Positions 50,937-59,739 of a DNA stretch of 64,000 nucleotides are shown in pieces. The position numbers and the translations under genes were made by a program. The stretch is from CAXBMB01 sp052078155 (GTDB taxonomy: Bacteria > Pseudomonadota > Alphaproteobacteria > Kiloniellales > DSM-21159). The notes beneath the pieces were generated by a model. The model was not told the origin of the DNA. It saw nothing but the letters and a program-made list of their open reading frames with translations, and ran no database searches. The stretch lies in NCBI GenBank assembly GCA_052078155.1, contig JBQJBP010000001.1, positions 682,001 to 746,000 of the forward strand. The letters are read 5' to 3'. The first letter of the stretch is position 1; the number at the start of each line of letters is the position of its first letter.

Positions 50937-53345
50937 CTAATGGGTCATAATTTCGCTGGCTTGATCAGTCGATTTGCCAGCTGAAACCGATTCGACTTCA
51001 TCGCTTTCTTCCCACTCAATCGGAGTCGGGGCAGAAACCAGCGCCCGTTCCAGCACTTCATCAATGACTGTGCAGGGAATGATCTCCAGTTCCTTTTTCA
51101 CGTTGTCAGGGATATCAGCCAGGTCCTTCTCGTTTTCCTTCGGAATAAGAACCGTTTTGATTTCCCCGCGCAAAGCCGCCAGAAGTTTTTCCTTCAGACC
51201 GCCAATGGCCAGCACACGACCACGCAGGGTGATTTCCCCGGTCATGGCCACATCGCGGCGCACCGGAATACCGGTCAGCACGGACACAATGGAGGTCACC
51301 ATGCCCACACCGGCCGACGGGCCGTCTTTAGGGGTGGCGCCTTCCGGCACATGGACGTGAATGTCTTTGGTTTCAAAGAGCGTCGGCTTAATGCCGAATT
51401 CGACGGAGCGGCTCTTCACATAGGATTCGGCGGCGTGGATGGATTCCTTCATCACATCGCCCAGCTTACCTGTTGTGGAGACCTTGCCCTTGCCGCGCAC
51501 GGTAACGGACTCGATCTGCAGCAGTTCGCCGCCCACTTCCGTCCAGGCCAGGCCGGTAACAACGCCCACCAGATCATCCTTCTCAGCCACACCATAGGTA
51601 AATTTCTTCACCCCGGCGTACTTTTCCAGATTCTTTGGTGTGACCTTGACCTTATCCAGGCCTTCCATGGCGATGTCTTTGACCGCTTTACGCAGCAAAC
51701 GGGCCAGTTCGCGTTCCAGGTTCCGCACCCCGGCTTCCCGGGTGTAGTAGCGGATCAGGTCGCGCAGGGCCGCATCCGTCACGGACCATTCGCCCTCTTT
51801 GAGGCCGTGAACTTCCATCTGCTTGGGCAAAAGGTGCCGTTTGCAGATTTCAACCTTCTCATCCTCGGTATAACCGGGGATGCGGATGACTTCCATACGG
51901 TCCAGCAGAGGCTGCGGCATGCGCAGTGTATTGGCCGTGGTCAGGAACATCACATCCGAGAGGTCGTAGTCGACTTCCAGATAGTGATCATTGAAGGTGT
52001 TGTTCTGTTCGGGATCCAGCACTTCCAGCAGAGCCGAGGAAGGATCGCCACGCCAGTCTGCACCCAGCTTATCAATCTCATCCAGCAGGAAGAGCGGATT
52101 GGACGTCTTGGCCTTCTTCATGCCCTGGATGATCTTGCCGGGCATGGAGCCGATGTACGTGCGGCGGTGACCCCGAATCTCGGCTTCATCGCGCACACCG
52201 CCCAGGCTGATCCGAACGAAGTTACGACCGGTGGAACTGGCGACAGATTTACCCAGAGAGGTTTTCCCGACACCTGGAGGTCCCACAAGGCAGAGGATCG
52301 GTCCTTTGACCTTCTTCATGCGCTGCTGAACAGCCAGGTACTCCAGAATCCGCTCTTTGACTTTCTCCAGACCGTAATGATCCTTGTCGAGGATGGCTTC
52401 TGCCTTCTTCAGATCAATACGGGCGCGGGAGCGCTTCTTCCAGGGAATGCCGACCAGCCAGTCCAGATAGTTCCGCACCACAGTGGCTTCTGCAGACATG
52501 GGGCTCATGTTCCGCAGTTTTTTCAGCTCAGCCACCGCCTTTTCACGGGCTTCTTTGGTCAGTTTGGTTTTGGCAACGGCTTCTTCCAGTTCGGCCATTT
52601 CATCACGGCCGTCCTCGCCCTCACCCAATTCCTTCTGAATGGCTTTGAGCTGTTCGTTCAGATAGTACTCGCGCTGAGTCTTTTCCATCTGCCGCTTGAC
52701 GCGGTTGCGGATGCGTTTTTCGACCTGCAGAACGCCGATCTCGCCTTCCATCAGGGCATAGACTTTTTCAAGCCGCTCCGGGATGGACTTGGCTTCCAGC
52801 AAATCCTGCTTTTCCGCAATTTTCAGCGACAGGTGAGACGCCACCGTATCTGCCAGCTTGCTGGGGTCGTCGATCTGGTTGATGGAGACCAGCACCTCTG
52901 GCGGGATCTTCTTGTTCAGTTTGATGTATTGCTCAAACTGAGACACCACCGTGCGGCTGAGCGCGTCGATTTCTTTGACGTCGGCATCTTCTTCACCGAT
53001 CAGCTCTGCGTAGGCTTCGAAAAACTCTTCGTTTTCGGCGAACTGAGTGATGGTGGCCCGCTGACCGCCTTCCACCAGCACCTTCACGGTGCCATCGGGC
53101 AGTTTCAGCAGTTGCAGAACCGTACCCACAGTACCGACGGAATAGATGTCGCCGGGGGTCGGATCGTCCTGAGCCGCGTTTTTCTGGGTAACAAGCAGGA
53201 TTTGCTTGTCATCCTTCATGACATCTTCCAGTGCCCGGACTGATTTTTCCCGCCCGACAAAGAGCGGCACAATCATGTGCGGGAAGACAACAATATCCCG
53301 CAGGGGCAAAACCGGAAAAAGCGTACCTTTTGAAAGTTCGAGCAT
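50937..53345 (-). CDS. lon: ATP-dependent protease Lon
   Basis: 802 residues, LonA type. An N-terminal substrate domain, a coiled-coil (about 190-260), an AAA+ module with Walker A GPPGVGKTS (355-363) and Walker B FLLDEIDKLG (419-428), and a C-terminal protease domain with the catalytic S677 in PKDGPSAGVGM and K720 in GGLKEKLLA. It degrades misfolded and regulatory proteins. An 8-bp inverted repeat (AGATTTCC/GGAAATCT at 53378-53401) sits just before the start. The terminator of clpX precedes it, so it has its own promoter. Confidence 0.97.
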   Translation of the reverse strand: MLELSKGTLFPVLPLRDIVVFPHMIVPLFVGREKSVRALEDVMKDDKQILLVTQKNAAQDDPTPGDIYSVGTVGTVLQLLKLPDGTVKVLVEGGQRATITQFAENEEFFEAYAELIGEEDADVKEIDALSRTVVSQFEQYIKLNKKIPPEVLVSINQIDDPSKLADTVASHLSLKIAEKQDLLEAKSIPERLEKVYALMEGEIGVLQVEKRIRNRVKRQMEKTQREYYLNEQLKAIQKELGEGEDGRDEMAELEEAVAKTKLTKEAREKAVAELKKLRNMSPMSAEATVVRNYLDWLVGIPWKKRSRARIDLKKAEAILDKDHYGLEKVKERILEYLAVQQRMKKVKGPILCLVGPPGVGKTSLGKSVASSTGRNFVRISLGGVRDEAEIRGHRRTYIGSMPGKIIQGMKKAKTSNPLFLLDEIDKLGADWRGDPSSALLEVLDPEQNNTFNDHYLEVDYDLSDVMFLTTANTLRMPQPLLDRMEVIRIPGYTEDEKVEICKRHLLPKQMEVHGLKEGEWSVTDAALRDLIRYYTREAGVRNLERELARLLRKAVKDIAMEGLDKVKVTPKNLEKYAGVKKFTYGVAEKDDLVGVVTGLAWTEVGGELLQIESVTVRGKGKVSTTGKLGDVMKESIHAAESYVKSRSVEFGIKPTLFETKDIHVHVPEGATPKDGPSAGVGMVTSIVSVLTGIPVRRDVAMTGEITLRGRVLAIGGLKEKLLAALRGEIKTVLIPKENEKDLADIPDNVKKELEIIPCTVIDEVLERALVSAPTPIEWEESDEVESVSAGKSTDQASEIMTH

Positions 53346-53377
53346 GTGACCTCTACCTGCTCACGGGTGATCGTCCC

Positions 53378-53401
53378 AGATTTCCGCAAGAAGGGAAATC
53401 T
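53378..53401 (-). promoter_or_regulatory. Inverted repeat in the lon leader
   Basis: AGATTTCC (53378-53385) and GGAAATCT (53394-53401) form a perfect 8-bp inverted repeat around an 8-base loop, 33 bases upstream of the lon start. It may be a regulator site or a leader hairpin. Confidence 0.4.
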
Positions 53402-53437
53402 CTGCGGCAACGTCTCCCGCTCGTTAACGGACATCAC

Positions 53438-53476
53438 AAAAACCGCTGTTGCTGCTGACATAGCCGGCAACAGCGG
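53438..53476 (-). terminator. Rho-independent terminator of clpX
   Basis: Minus strand CCGCTGTTGC (53476-53467) pairs with GCAACAGCGG (53452-53443), followed by TTTTTGTG. It sits 25 bases after the clpX stop. Confidence 0.92.
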
Positions 53477-53500
53477 CCTTTGTTCTCTGTCGCCTAAACG

Positions 53501-54766
53501 TTAGGCGCTCGATTCAACCTCATCACGGCGATCGGAGTAGATGTAAAGCGGCTTGCCGCGGCCATCCAGCACTTCACCGTTGATGACGATTTCCTCCACG
53601 TTTTCCAAACCTGGAAGGTCATACATGGGGTCTAAAAGGATACTCTCAAGGATTGATCGCAATCCCCGGGCACCTGTCTTGCGTTCAATGGCTTTGTCAG
53701 CAATGGCCCGCAAGGCATCATCGGTGAACTGCAGATTGACCTCTTCCATCTCAAAGAGGCGCTGGTACTGCTTGACCAGAGCGTTCTTCGGTTCGGTGAG
53801 AATTTCAATCAGCGCATCGTTGTCCAGATCTTCCAGAGTTGCCACGACCGGCAGACGGCCGACAAATTCCGGGATCAGGCCAAACTTCAGCAGATCTTCC
53901 GGTTCAACTTCGCGCAGGATTTCGCCCATCTGACGTTCTTCAGGGCCCTGCACATCGGCACCAAAGCCGATGGATGACCCTTTACCGCGTCCGGAAATGA
54001 TCTTGTCCAGTCCGGCGAAGGCACCGCCACAGATGAACAGGATGTTCGTGGTGTCCACCTGCAGGAATTCCTGCTGGGGGTGCTTGCGACCGCCCTGCGG
54101 CGGCACAGAAGCCACGGTTCCTTCCATGATCTTCAGCAAGGCCTGCTGCACCCCTTCGCCCGACACATCGCGGGTGATGGAAGGATTGTCAGACTTGCGG
54201 GAGATCTTATCCACTTCATCAATGTAGACGATGCCACGCTGGGCCCGCTCCACATTGTAGTCGGCAGACTGCAACAGCTTCAGGATGATGTTTTCAACAT
54301 CCTCGCCCACATAACCGGCTTCGGTCAGTGTGGTGGCGTCGGCCATGGTGAAGGGAACATCCAGGATGCGCGCCAGGGTCTGTGCCAAAAGCGTTTTACC
54401 GCAACCGGTCGGACCAATGAGCAGAATGTTGGACTTGGCCAACTCCACATCATTGTTCTTCTGACCGTGTGCCAGACGCTTGTAGTGGTTGTGCACAGCG
54501 ACCGAGAGCACCCGCTTGGCATGGACCTGACCAATCACATAGTCGTCCAGAACATTGCAGATGTCCGCAGGTGTGGGAACACCGTCCCGGGACTTCACAA
54601 GAGTGGTTTTGTGCTCTTCACGGATGATGTCCATGCAGAGTTCAACACACTCATCACAGATGAAGACCGTCGGTCCCGCAATGAGTTTACGCACCTCATG
54701 CTGGCTTTTGCCGCAAAAGGAGCAATAGAGGGTATTTTTGGAGTCGCTACCGCTCGACTTTGTCAT
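53501..54766 (-). CDS. clpX: ATP-dependent Clp protease ATP-binding subunit ClpX
   Basis: 421 residues. The N-terminal zinc domain has C15-x2-C18 and C37-x2-C40 (CSFCGK, FICDEC). The AAA+ domain has Walker A GPTGCGKT (118-125) and Walker B 'IVYIDEVDKISRK'. Pore-loop GYVGEDVE follows Walker A. ClpX unfolds substrates and feeds them to ClpP. A 7-bp CGCCTAA/TTAGGCG stem overlaps its stop codon. Confidence 0.97.
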   Translation of the reverse strand: MTKSSGSDSKNTLYCSFCGKSQHEVRKLIAGPTVFICDECVELCMDIIREEHKTTLVKSRDGVPTPADICNVLDDYVIGQVHAKRVLSVAVHNHYKRLAHGQKNNDVELAKSNILLIGPTGCGKTLLAQTLARILDVPFTMADATTLTEAGYVGEDVENIILKLLQSADYNVERAQRGIVYIDEVDKISRKSDNPSITRDVSGEGVQQALLKIMEGTVASVPPQGGRKHPQQEFLQVDTTNILFICGGAFAGLDKIISGRGKGSSIGFGADVQGPEERQMGEILREVEPEDLLKFGLIPEFVGRLPVVATLEDLDNDALIEILTEPKNALVKQYQRLFEMEEVNLQFTDDALRAIADKAIERKTGARGLRSILESILLDPMYDLPGLENVEEIVINGEVLDGRGKPLYIYSDRRDEVESSA

Positions 54767-54947
54767 AGCTCTCGCTTCGGCTTAATCTTCAACACTGTAT
54801 GTTAGGCAGAGGAAACCCGACTTCACAATGGCAAAGTGGGTCGTCGCCCTGCCCTCCTGACGGGCCAAACAGGAGAAACAGCGGGTAATGCCATGGCCTT
54901 TTTGCCTCTTTTGCCATCACCCGGCATTTCTTTTGGCCAGCTTATTC

Positions 54948-55604
54948 TCAGGCGTCGCCGTCTTTGGACGCGCCTTTGTCATCACCTTCCGCCGTTGCCG
55001 GGCGGTTTTCCACCACCTCGTCAACCAGGCCGAAGTCTTTGGCTTCTTCTGCCGTCATGAAGGTGTCCCGCTCCATGGCGGCTTCGATGTCCTTCATCTT
55101 GCGACCGGTGTGATGAACATAGAGCTCGTTCAGACGGGTGCGGGTCTTGATGATCTCACGGGCGTGAATCTCAATGTCCGTCGCCTGCCCCTGGAACCCG
55201 CCGGAGGGCTGATGAACCATGATCTTGGAGTTAGGCAGAGCAAAGCGCTTGCCTGCCGCACCGGCCATCAGCAGCAAAGACCCGGCGGAAGCTGCCTGAC
55301 CAATGCAAACCGTGGACACTGGCGACTTGATGTACTGCATGGTGTCGTACATGGCCAAACCTGCCGTCACCACGCCACCCGGAGAGTTGATGTACAGGGA
55401 GATGTCTTTTGTCGGGTTGTCTGATTCCAGAAACAACAGCTGGGCACAAACCAGGCTGGCCACACCGTCGTGAATGGGTCCGGTCAGAAAGATAATCCGC
55501 TCTTTCAAAAGACGGGAATAGATATCAAAAGCCCGCTCACCCCGGTTGGTCTGCTCGACCACCATAGGCACCAGCGTGTTCATGTAGATTTCTGTGGCGT
55601 CCAT
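54948..55604 (-). CDS. clpP: ATP-dependent Clp protease proteolytic subunit ClpP
   Basis: 218 residues, serine peptidase S14 with triad S106, H131 and D180 (GQAASAGSLLL, MVHQPSGGF, MERDTFM). The usual GQAASMGS is GQAASAGS here. The ATG at 55604 gives MDATEIYMNTLVPMVVEQT, which aligns with other alphaproteobacterial ClpP starts. Upstream in-frame codons to 55700 are not supported. GGGAG lies 10 bases before the ATG. A 14-residue acidic tail ends the protein. Confidence 0.95.
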   Translation of the reverse strand: MDATEIYMNTLVPMVVEQTNRGERAFDIYSRLLKERIIFLTGPIHDGVASLVCAQLLFLESDNPTKDISLYINSPGGVVTAGLAMYDTMQYIKSPVSTVCIGQAASAGSLLLMAGAAGKRFALPNSKIMVHQPSGGFQGQATDIEIHAREIIKTRTRLNELYVHHTGRKMKDIEAAMERDTFMTAEEAKDFGLVDEVVENRPATAEGDDKGASKDGDA

Positions 55605-56157
55605 TGTGCTAAGGCTCCCGTTTCGCTCATCTGTGTCTGTGGGGCAAAGATCAGAATTACCGCCAGAAATCCGATCTCGGCGCTTCGTCAAAAAGCACAC
55701 TGCCCTCTCATTCGGGGCACAGCTTCCTGTGAATTCCCGGACAGGTCAAACCCCCAAAGTGAGATTTCCTGACCTTGACGCCATTTTGAGGTGGTCGGGA
55801 TCCAGACGGAGCGCGGTGCGACTCTTAAATGGTCAGGCTCGACTGCAATTGCACAGAAAAGGGACTGAACCGCCACATCCCGCTGCCACCGTTCGCGCAC
55901 CCCTGGCAACGGGCCCTGAGAAAATCACGGTAATGCGTTGAATTTACTAAGTTAAAGAGAAAATCGCTTGGAAAATGACGCGTCCAAGCGATTCGCTATG
56001 GCTGGTCAGTCCGTCAGGAAGAGGACCTGTCCCCGCAAAGACCCCGTGCCACAAAAAAGAAAAGGCAGAAGCTCCCGGTCTCAGGAACTTCCGCCTTTGT
56101 CACATCACCTCTGACGCCCCCATGAAGGGCAAAACATCAAAGGATCACGCAGCGCCC
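55605..56157. other. Intergenic region between tig and clpP
   Basis: 553 bases. Apart from the tig terminator at 56052-56098 and presumably the clpP promoter, no gene or structure was recognised. Confidence 0.5.
56052..56098 (-). terminator. Terminator of tig
   Basis: Minus strand AAAGGC-G-GAAG (from 56098) pairs with CTTC-T-GCCTTT (to 56061) around an inner loop, followed by TCTTTTTTGT. About 60 bases after the tig stop. Confidence 0.8.
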
Positions 56158-57612
56158 TTAGTCGGCGTCTGCATCTTTCTTAGCAGCTTTCTTCGGTGCA
56201 GCTTTTTTGGCCGGAGCTTTCTTGGCAGCCGGCTTCTTAGCAGCAGCCTTTTTCTTCGGCTTTTCTTCAGCGGCAGTTTCAGCCGCTTCAGCAGCTTCCA
56301 TTTCAGCCTGCAGTTCGTCAGCCGTTACGCCGCGGTCCGTGACTTTGGCCTGTTCCACGATGAAGTCCACGACCTTTTCTTCAAAGATCGGGCCACGCAG
56401 ATTGGCAAGAGCCTGCGGGTTTTTCTGATAGGCTTCGAAGATCTGCTGTTCCTGACCGGGGTACTTCTGAACTTCACGGAACAGAGCCTGGTTCAGTTCA
56501 TCCTGGTTTACTTCGATCTTGTTGGCTTCGCCCACATGGGACAGCAACAGACCCAGGCGGACACGGCGGACGGCGATTTCCTGGAATTCAGCTTTCAGGG
56601 TGTCTTCGTCCTTGTCGGCGTCTTCGCCTTCCAGGTTGCCGGCTTTACGGTCAGCTTCAACCTGCTGCCAGATGGCATCGAATTCCAGCTCAACCATGCC
56701 TTCAGGCACTTCGTAGCTGTGGCCTTCTGCCAGGATGTCGAGCAGTTCACGCTTCAGCTTGTTGCGAGTCAGACCTTCGTATTCCTGACCCAGCTGTTCA
56801 CGCAGTTTGGATTTCAGATCGTCCAGACCTTCGGTGCCGAAGGATTTAGCCAGCTCATCGTCGATTTCAGCGGGAACGGCTTCCAGAACGTCTTTGACGG
56901 TCACCTTGAAGACAGCTTCCTGGCCAGCCAGAGTGGCGTTGCCATAGTCAGCCGGGAAAGTCACGACCACGTCTTTTTCTTCACCCTTCTTCAGGCCTTC
57001 AAGCTGTTCTTCAAAGCCGGGGATGAAGGAGTTGGAACCCAGTTCCAGGTGATGGTCTTCTGCGTCCATACCGGGGTGGGCTGTGCCGTCCACGGTGCCA
57101 GCGAAATCAATCACCACCACGTCACCGGAACGGGACTTGCGGGCCCGTTTCAAAGGCTTGGTGGATTTCTGCTGAGATGCCAGACGCTCCAGAGCTTCGT
57201 CGACTTCCGCGTCGGAAACTTCAACCTTCAGACGCTCCAGCTCAATGGCGGAGAAGTCCATGGGTTCCACAGTCGGCAGAACTTCGATGGCGATGGAGTA
57301 CTCGAGATCTTTACCTTCCTCGAAGGAAGTGATTTCGATTTTGGGCTGCAGCGCCGGTTTCAGACCGCGTTCGTTGAGAACCTGCTGGGAGGAGCTGTTG
57401 ACGGAGCCTTCCAGGACCTCACCCAGAACGGACTGGCCAAAACGCTGTTTCAGCAGGCCAGCGGGAACTTTACCCGGACGGAAACCAGGGATCTTGACGG
57501 TTTTGCCGACTTCATCAAGGCGCGCGTTGATCTTTTCGTCGAGGTCTGCAGCGCTGATGACGACATTGAATTCGCGCTTCAAGCCCTCGGAAAGTGTCTC
57601 TGTTACCTGCAT
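56158..57612 (-). CDS. tig: Trigger factor with lysine/alanine-rich C-terminal extension
   Basis: 484 residues. Ribosome-binding domain with the signature 'PGFRPGKVPAGLLKQRFG' (about 41-58), PPIase domain (about 160-250, FAGTVDGTAHPGMDAEDHHLELGS in pieces) and the C-terminal chaperone arms. The last 45 residues form a low-complexity tail of KKAAAKKPAAKK repeats ending KKDADAD, resembling histone H1-like tails. Trigger factor meets nascent chains at the ribosome exit; a basic tail could bind rRNA or nucleic acid, which is inference. It is first in the tig-clpP-clpX-lon block. Confidence 0.96.
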   Translation of the reverse strand: MQVTETLSEGLKREFNVVISAADLDEKINARLDEVGKTVKIPGFRPGKVPAGLLKQRFGQSVLGEVLEGSVNSSSQQVLNERGLKPALQPKIEITSFEEGKDLEYSIAIEVLPTVEPMDFSAIELERLKVEVSDAEVDEALERLASQQKSTKPLKRARKSRSGDVVVIDFAGTVDGTAHPGMDAEDHHLELGSNSFIPGFEEQLEGLKKGEEKDVVVTFPADYGNATLAGQEAVFKVTVKDVLEAVPAEIDDELAKSFGTEGLDDLKSKLREQLGQEYEGLTRNKLKRELLDILAEGHSYEVPEGMVELEFDAIWQQVEADRKAGNLEGEDADKDEDTLKAEFQEIAVRRVRLGLLLSHVGEANKIEVNQDELNQALFREVQKYPGQEQQIFEAYQKNPQALANLRGPIFEEKVVDFIVEQAKVTDRGVTADELQAEMEAAEAAETAAEEKPKKKAAAKKPAAKKAPAKKAAPKKAAKKDADAD

Positions 57613-57839
57613 TGAGAGCGAGGCCTTCTAAATGGAGTTACGTGATAAACACCTGAAACCCACCCTCTTTAAGCCTGTCTGCTCTTCAAAAGAGACAGTG
57701 CCCGTTTCACAAAAGAATGGATTCCAAACCCGGAATCACGAAGCAACAAAGCACCTCCCCATCGTTGTTTAACGACCAGGTGATCCCTTTTCACTTCGCA
57801 CTGGCGCAACCTTACCTGCCAGGACAGGCCAGGAAAACT

Positions 57840-57924
57840 TGGTGCGGGCGGAGGGACTTGAACCCCCACGAGTTTCCCCACTGGTACCTAAAACCAGCGC
57901 GTCTACCAATTCCGCCACGCCCGC
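57840..57924 (-). tRNA. tRNA-Leu (anticodon TAG)
   Basis: 85 bases including CCA, class II with a long variable arm. Minus strand starts GCGGGCGTGGCGGAATTGG, anticodon stem-loop CTGGT-TTTAGGT-ACCAG gives TAG, and it ends CCGCCCGCACCA. A GATTCC/GGAATC stem about 100 bases downstream is a weak terminator candidate. Confidence 0.97.
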
Positions 57925-57983
57925 AAGAACAATGTTCCCTCGCAAAATCCTTAGTTTTACAGGCTTTTGCGCCGCGAGGCGCG

Positions 57984-58012
57984 TCTATAGCACTGCGTGC
58001 CTTACCACGCAA
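57984..58012 (-). promoter_or_regulatory. Promoter of tRNA-Leu
   Basis: Minus strand TTGCGT (58012-58007), 17-base spacer, TATAGA (57989-57984). It places the start about 50 bases before the tRNA. Confidence 0.65.
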
Positions 58013-58126
58013 GGAGCCGCTGGGCTCAAATGCCTTTATCTGGAAACATTGTGCGACGGCCTTTGTCAGGATTACACCATCCTGTCTTAGCCAACCCGGA
58101 CCAGCGCTTTGAAAAACCAGCCTTTC

Positions 58127-59500
58127 TCATTCACCCGACAGCAGGGTGGAAAGGCGAACAGGGCTATCTTCAGACCCCTTCAACAGCAAATCCGCAACGG
58201 AGTCAGCCCCACCACAGAGAGCGAACTTCTGGCGCAGATCTTCTTCGGTCAATGGGGTCAGCGCACCTCCCAGGACGTGGGTTGTCGTTCGGGACAGCTT
58301 TTGGCCATTCTTCAAAGTAAGATGCAGGTAGTCCGGTGCCCTGTCGCTCATGTCAGAAATGTCAGGCCCAGGATCATAGGGGCGCAGCTCTATGGCCTTC
58401 ATCAAAGTTTGAAGGTCCGGCCTGTTCAGCCAGTCTTCCGAGAAGGTTTTAAGAGTGACCTCACCGTCCAAAAGGGCCGCTGCCACGCAGTAGTTTAAAG
58501 AAAAACGGGCTTCGTGCGCCGTTTTCGGATCTGAGAATCGGCACACCTGCTGGAAAGGTTCCGGAACAGAGATTTCCCCGCTCTTGACCTCCTGCGCATC
58601 AAAACCGGTCTGCGCTGCCATATCCAGAGCCGCCCCAATGGTCCGGTGGGTGTAGGAACAGGAGGCCCAGGGCTTGCGCATAACCGGGTACTCCAGCAGG
58701 GCCAGACTGTCAGGAAGCTCTGAATTGGACAGGCTTTTCCAGCGGGGAGACTCCGGCGACCCATAGCGATCAAAAAACCCGCCTTTCCCCTCCATGAACT
58801 GTGGTTCTGCAGACAGGCCACTTTGGGCCAGAAAAGCAGCTTCAACTCCGGCTCTGGCGGCCAGCCCGGCCTGCACAGCTTTTGTGTCTGTGCCGAACTG
58901 GAGTTTCGACCCGGCCGCCATGGAACTGGCCAGGGACAGCGCTGTCAAAAACTGCTCCTCTGGCAAAGCCAGCAGTTTCGCCATGGCAGCCGCAGCTCCA
59001 AGCGCCCCGACCGTTGCTGTGGAATGCCAGCCCTCTTTGTAATGTTCGTAGGAAAGCCCTTCGCCTAAGCGAATGATGCACTCATAGCCGACAATGTAAG
59101 CCTCCAAAATCTGACCGAGAGAAACCGGCTGACCATCCGTACAGGCCAGCAAAGCTGCTAAAATGGGGGCACTGGGATGGGTCGTCGCTGCCGTTTCATA
59201 GTCGTCAAAATCCAGGGCGTGCATGGCTGTGCCGTTGAGCAATGCCGCTGCCGGATAAGACAGACCCGGGCCGCCCAGAACCGAGCAAGCCGGGCCATCC
59301 ACAGCCCCGGCCGCGCGCAGACCGGCCTCGACCTTCAGAGATTGCTCTTCCTTTGTGCCGGCAATGAGGCAGGCCAAAGTATCGAGCAGGCTAAGCCGGG
59401 CTTCACGCCGGGCACTATCGGGAACCGTGATGGGTTGTACGGCCCAGGAGGCCAGCAGATCCATTGAGTAAGCACGTGGCAATTGATCTTCCGATGACAT
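58127..59500 (-). CDS. MmgE/PrpD family protein
   Basis: 457 residues of the 2-methylcitrate dehydratase/aconitate decarboxylase-like family. The N-terminal helical part includes 'ARREARLSLLDTLACLIAGTKEE' and 'LLNGTAMHALDFDDYE'. The middle has 'GVEAAFLAQSGLSAE' and 'SCSYTHRTIGAALDMAAQTGF'. Most members have no known substrate. No 2-methylcitrate genes are adjacent, so PrpD activity is not implied. The ATG at 59500 gives MSSEDQLPRAYSMDLLASWA, matching the family start; longer frames to 59572 do not. Confidence 0.85.
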   Translation of the reverse strand: MSSEDQLPRAYSMDLLASWAVQPITVPDSARREARLSLLDTLACLIAGTKEEQSLKVEAGLRAAGAVDGPACSVLGGPGLSYPAAALLNGTAMHALDFDDYETAATTHPSAPILAALLACTDGQPVSLGQILEAYIVGYECIIRLGEGLSYEHYKEGWHSTATVGALGAAAAMAKLLALPEEQFLTALSLASSMAAGSKLQFGTDTKAVQAGLAARAGVEAAFLAQSGLSAEPQFMEGKGGFFDRYGSPESPRWKSLSNSELPDSLALLEYPVMRKPWASCSYTHRTIGAALDMAAQTGFDAQEVKSGEISVPEPFQQVCRFSDPKTAHEARFSLNYCVAAALLDGEVTLKTFSEDWLNRPDLQTLMKAIELRPYDPGPDISDMSDRAPDYLHLTLKNGQKLSRTTTHVLGGALTPLTEEDLRQKFALCGGADSVADLLLKGSEDSPVRLSTLLSGE

Positions 59501-59739
59501 CAGACTGCTTTCTTGGCCGGAGAATGTCAGGTCTGAAAGCAAACGCCTTAGACGATCAAAGAAATATCCCAAAAACGTAGAATCAGGCCAGATTTCCGCT
59601 AAACCTGCCGCCCCCTCCCCTTTACCTTGGCAAGGTTACTCTTGCCGGAGATCTTTCTCCCCCAAAGTCTGGATCTGCTCACCTGCGCCTGGGCGTTGTT
59701 TCTGACCTGTCATCAGGCAACTTAGCTGGTGCCCTCTCC

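Noticed and set aside
51351..53243. A 630-codon plus-strand frame opposite lon
   Set aside because: Antisense shadow of lon; no ribosome-binding site or family features.
58127..59500. Calling the MmgE/PrpD protein a 2-methylcitrate dehydratase and linking it to mce-based propionate use
   Set aside because: No prpB or prpC is present, the two genes are 40 kb apart, and the family is functionally broad.
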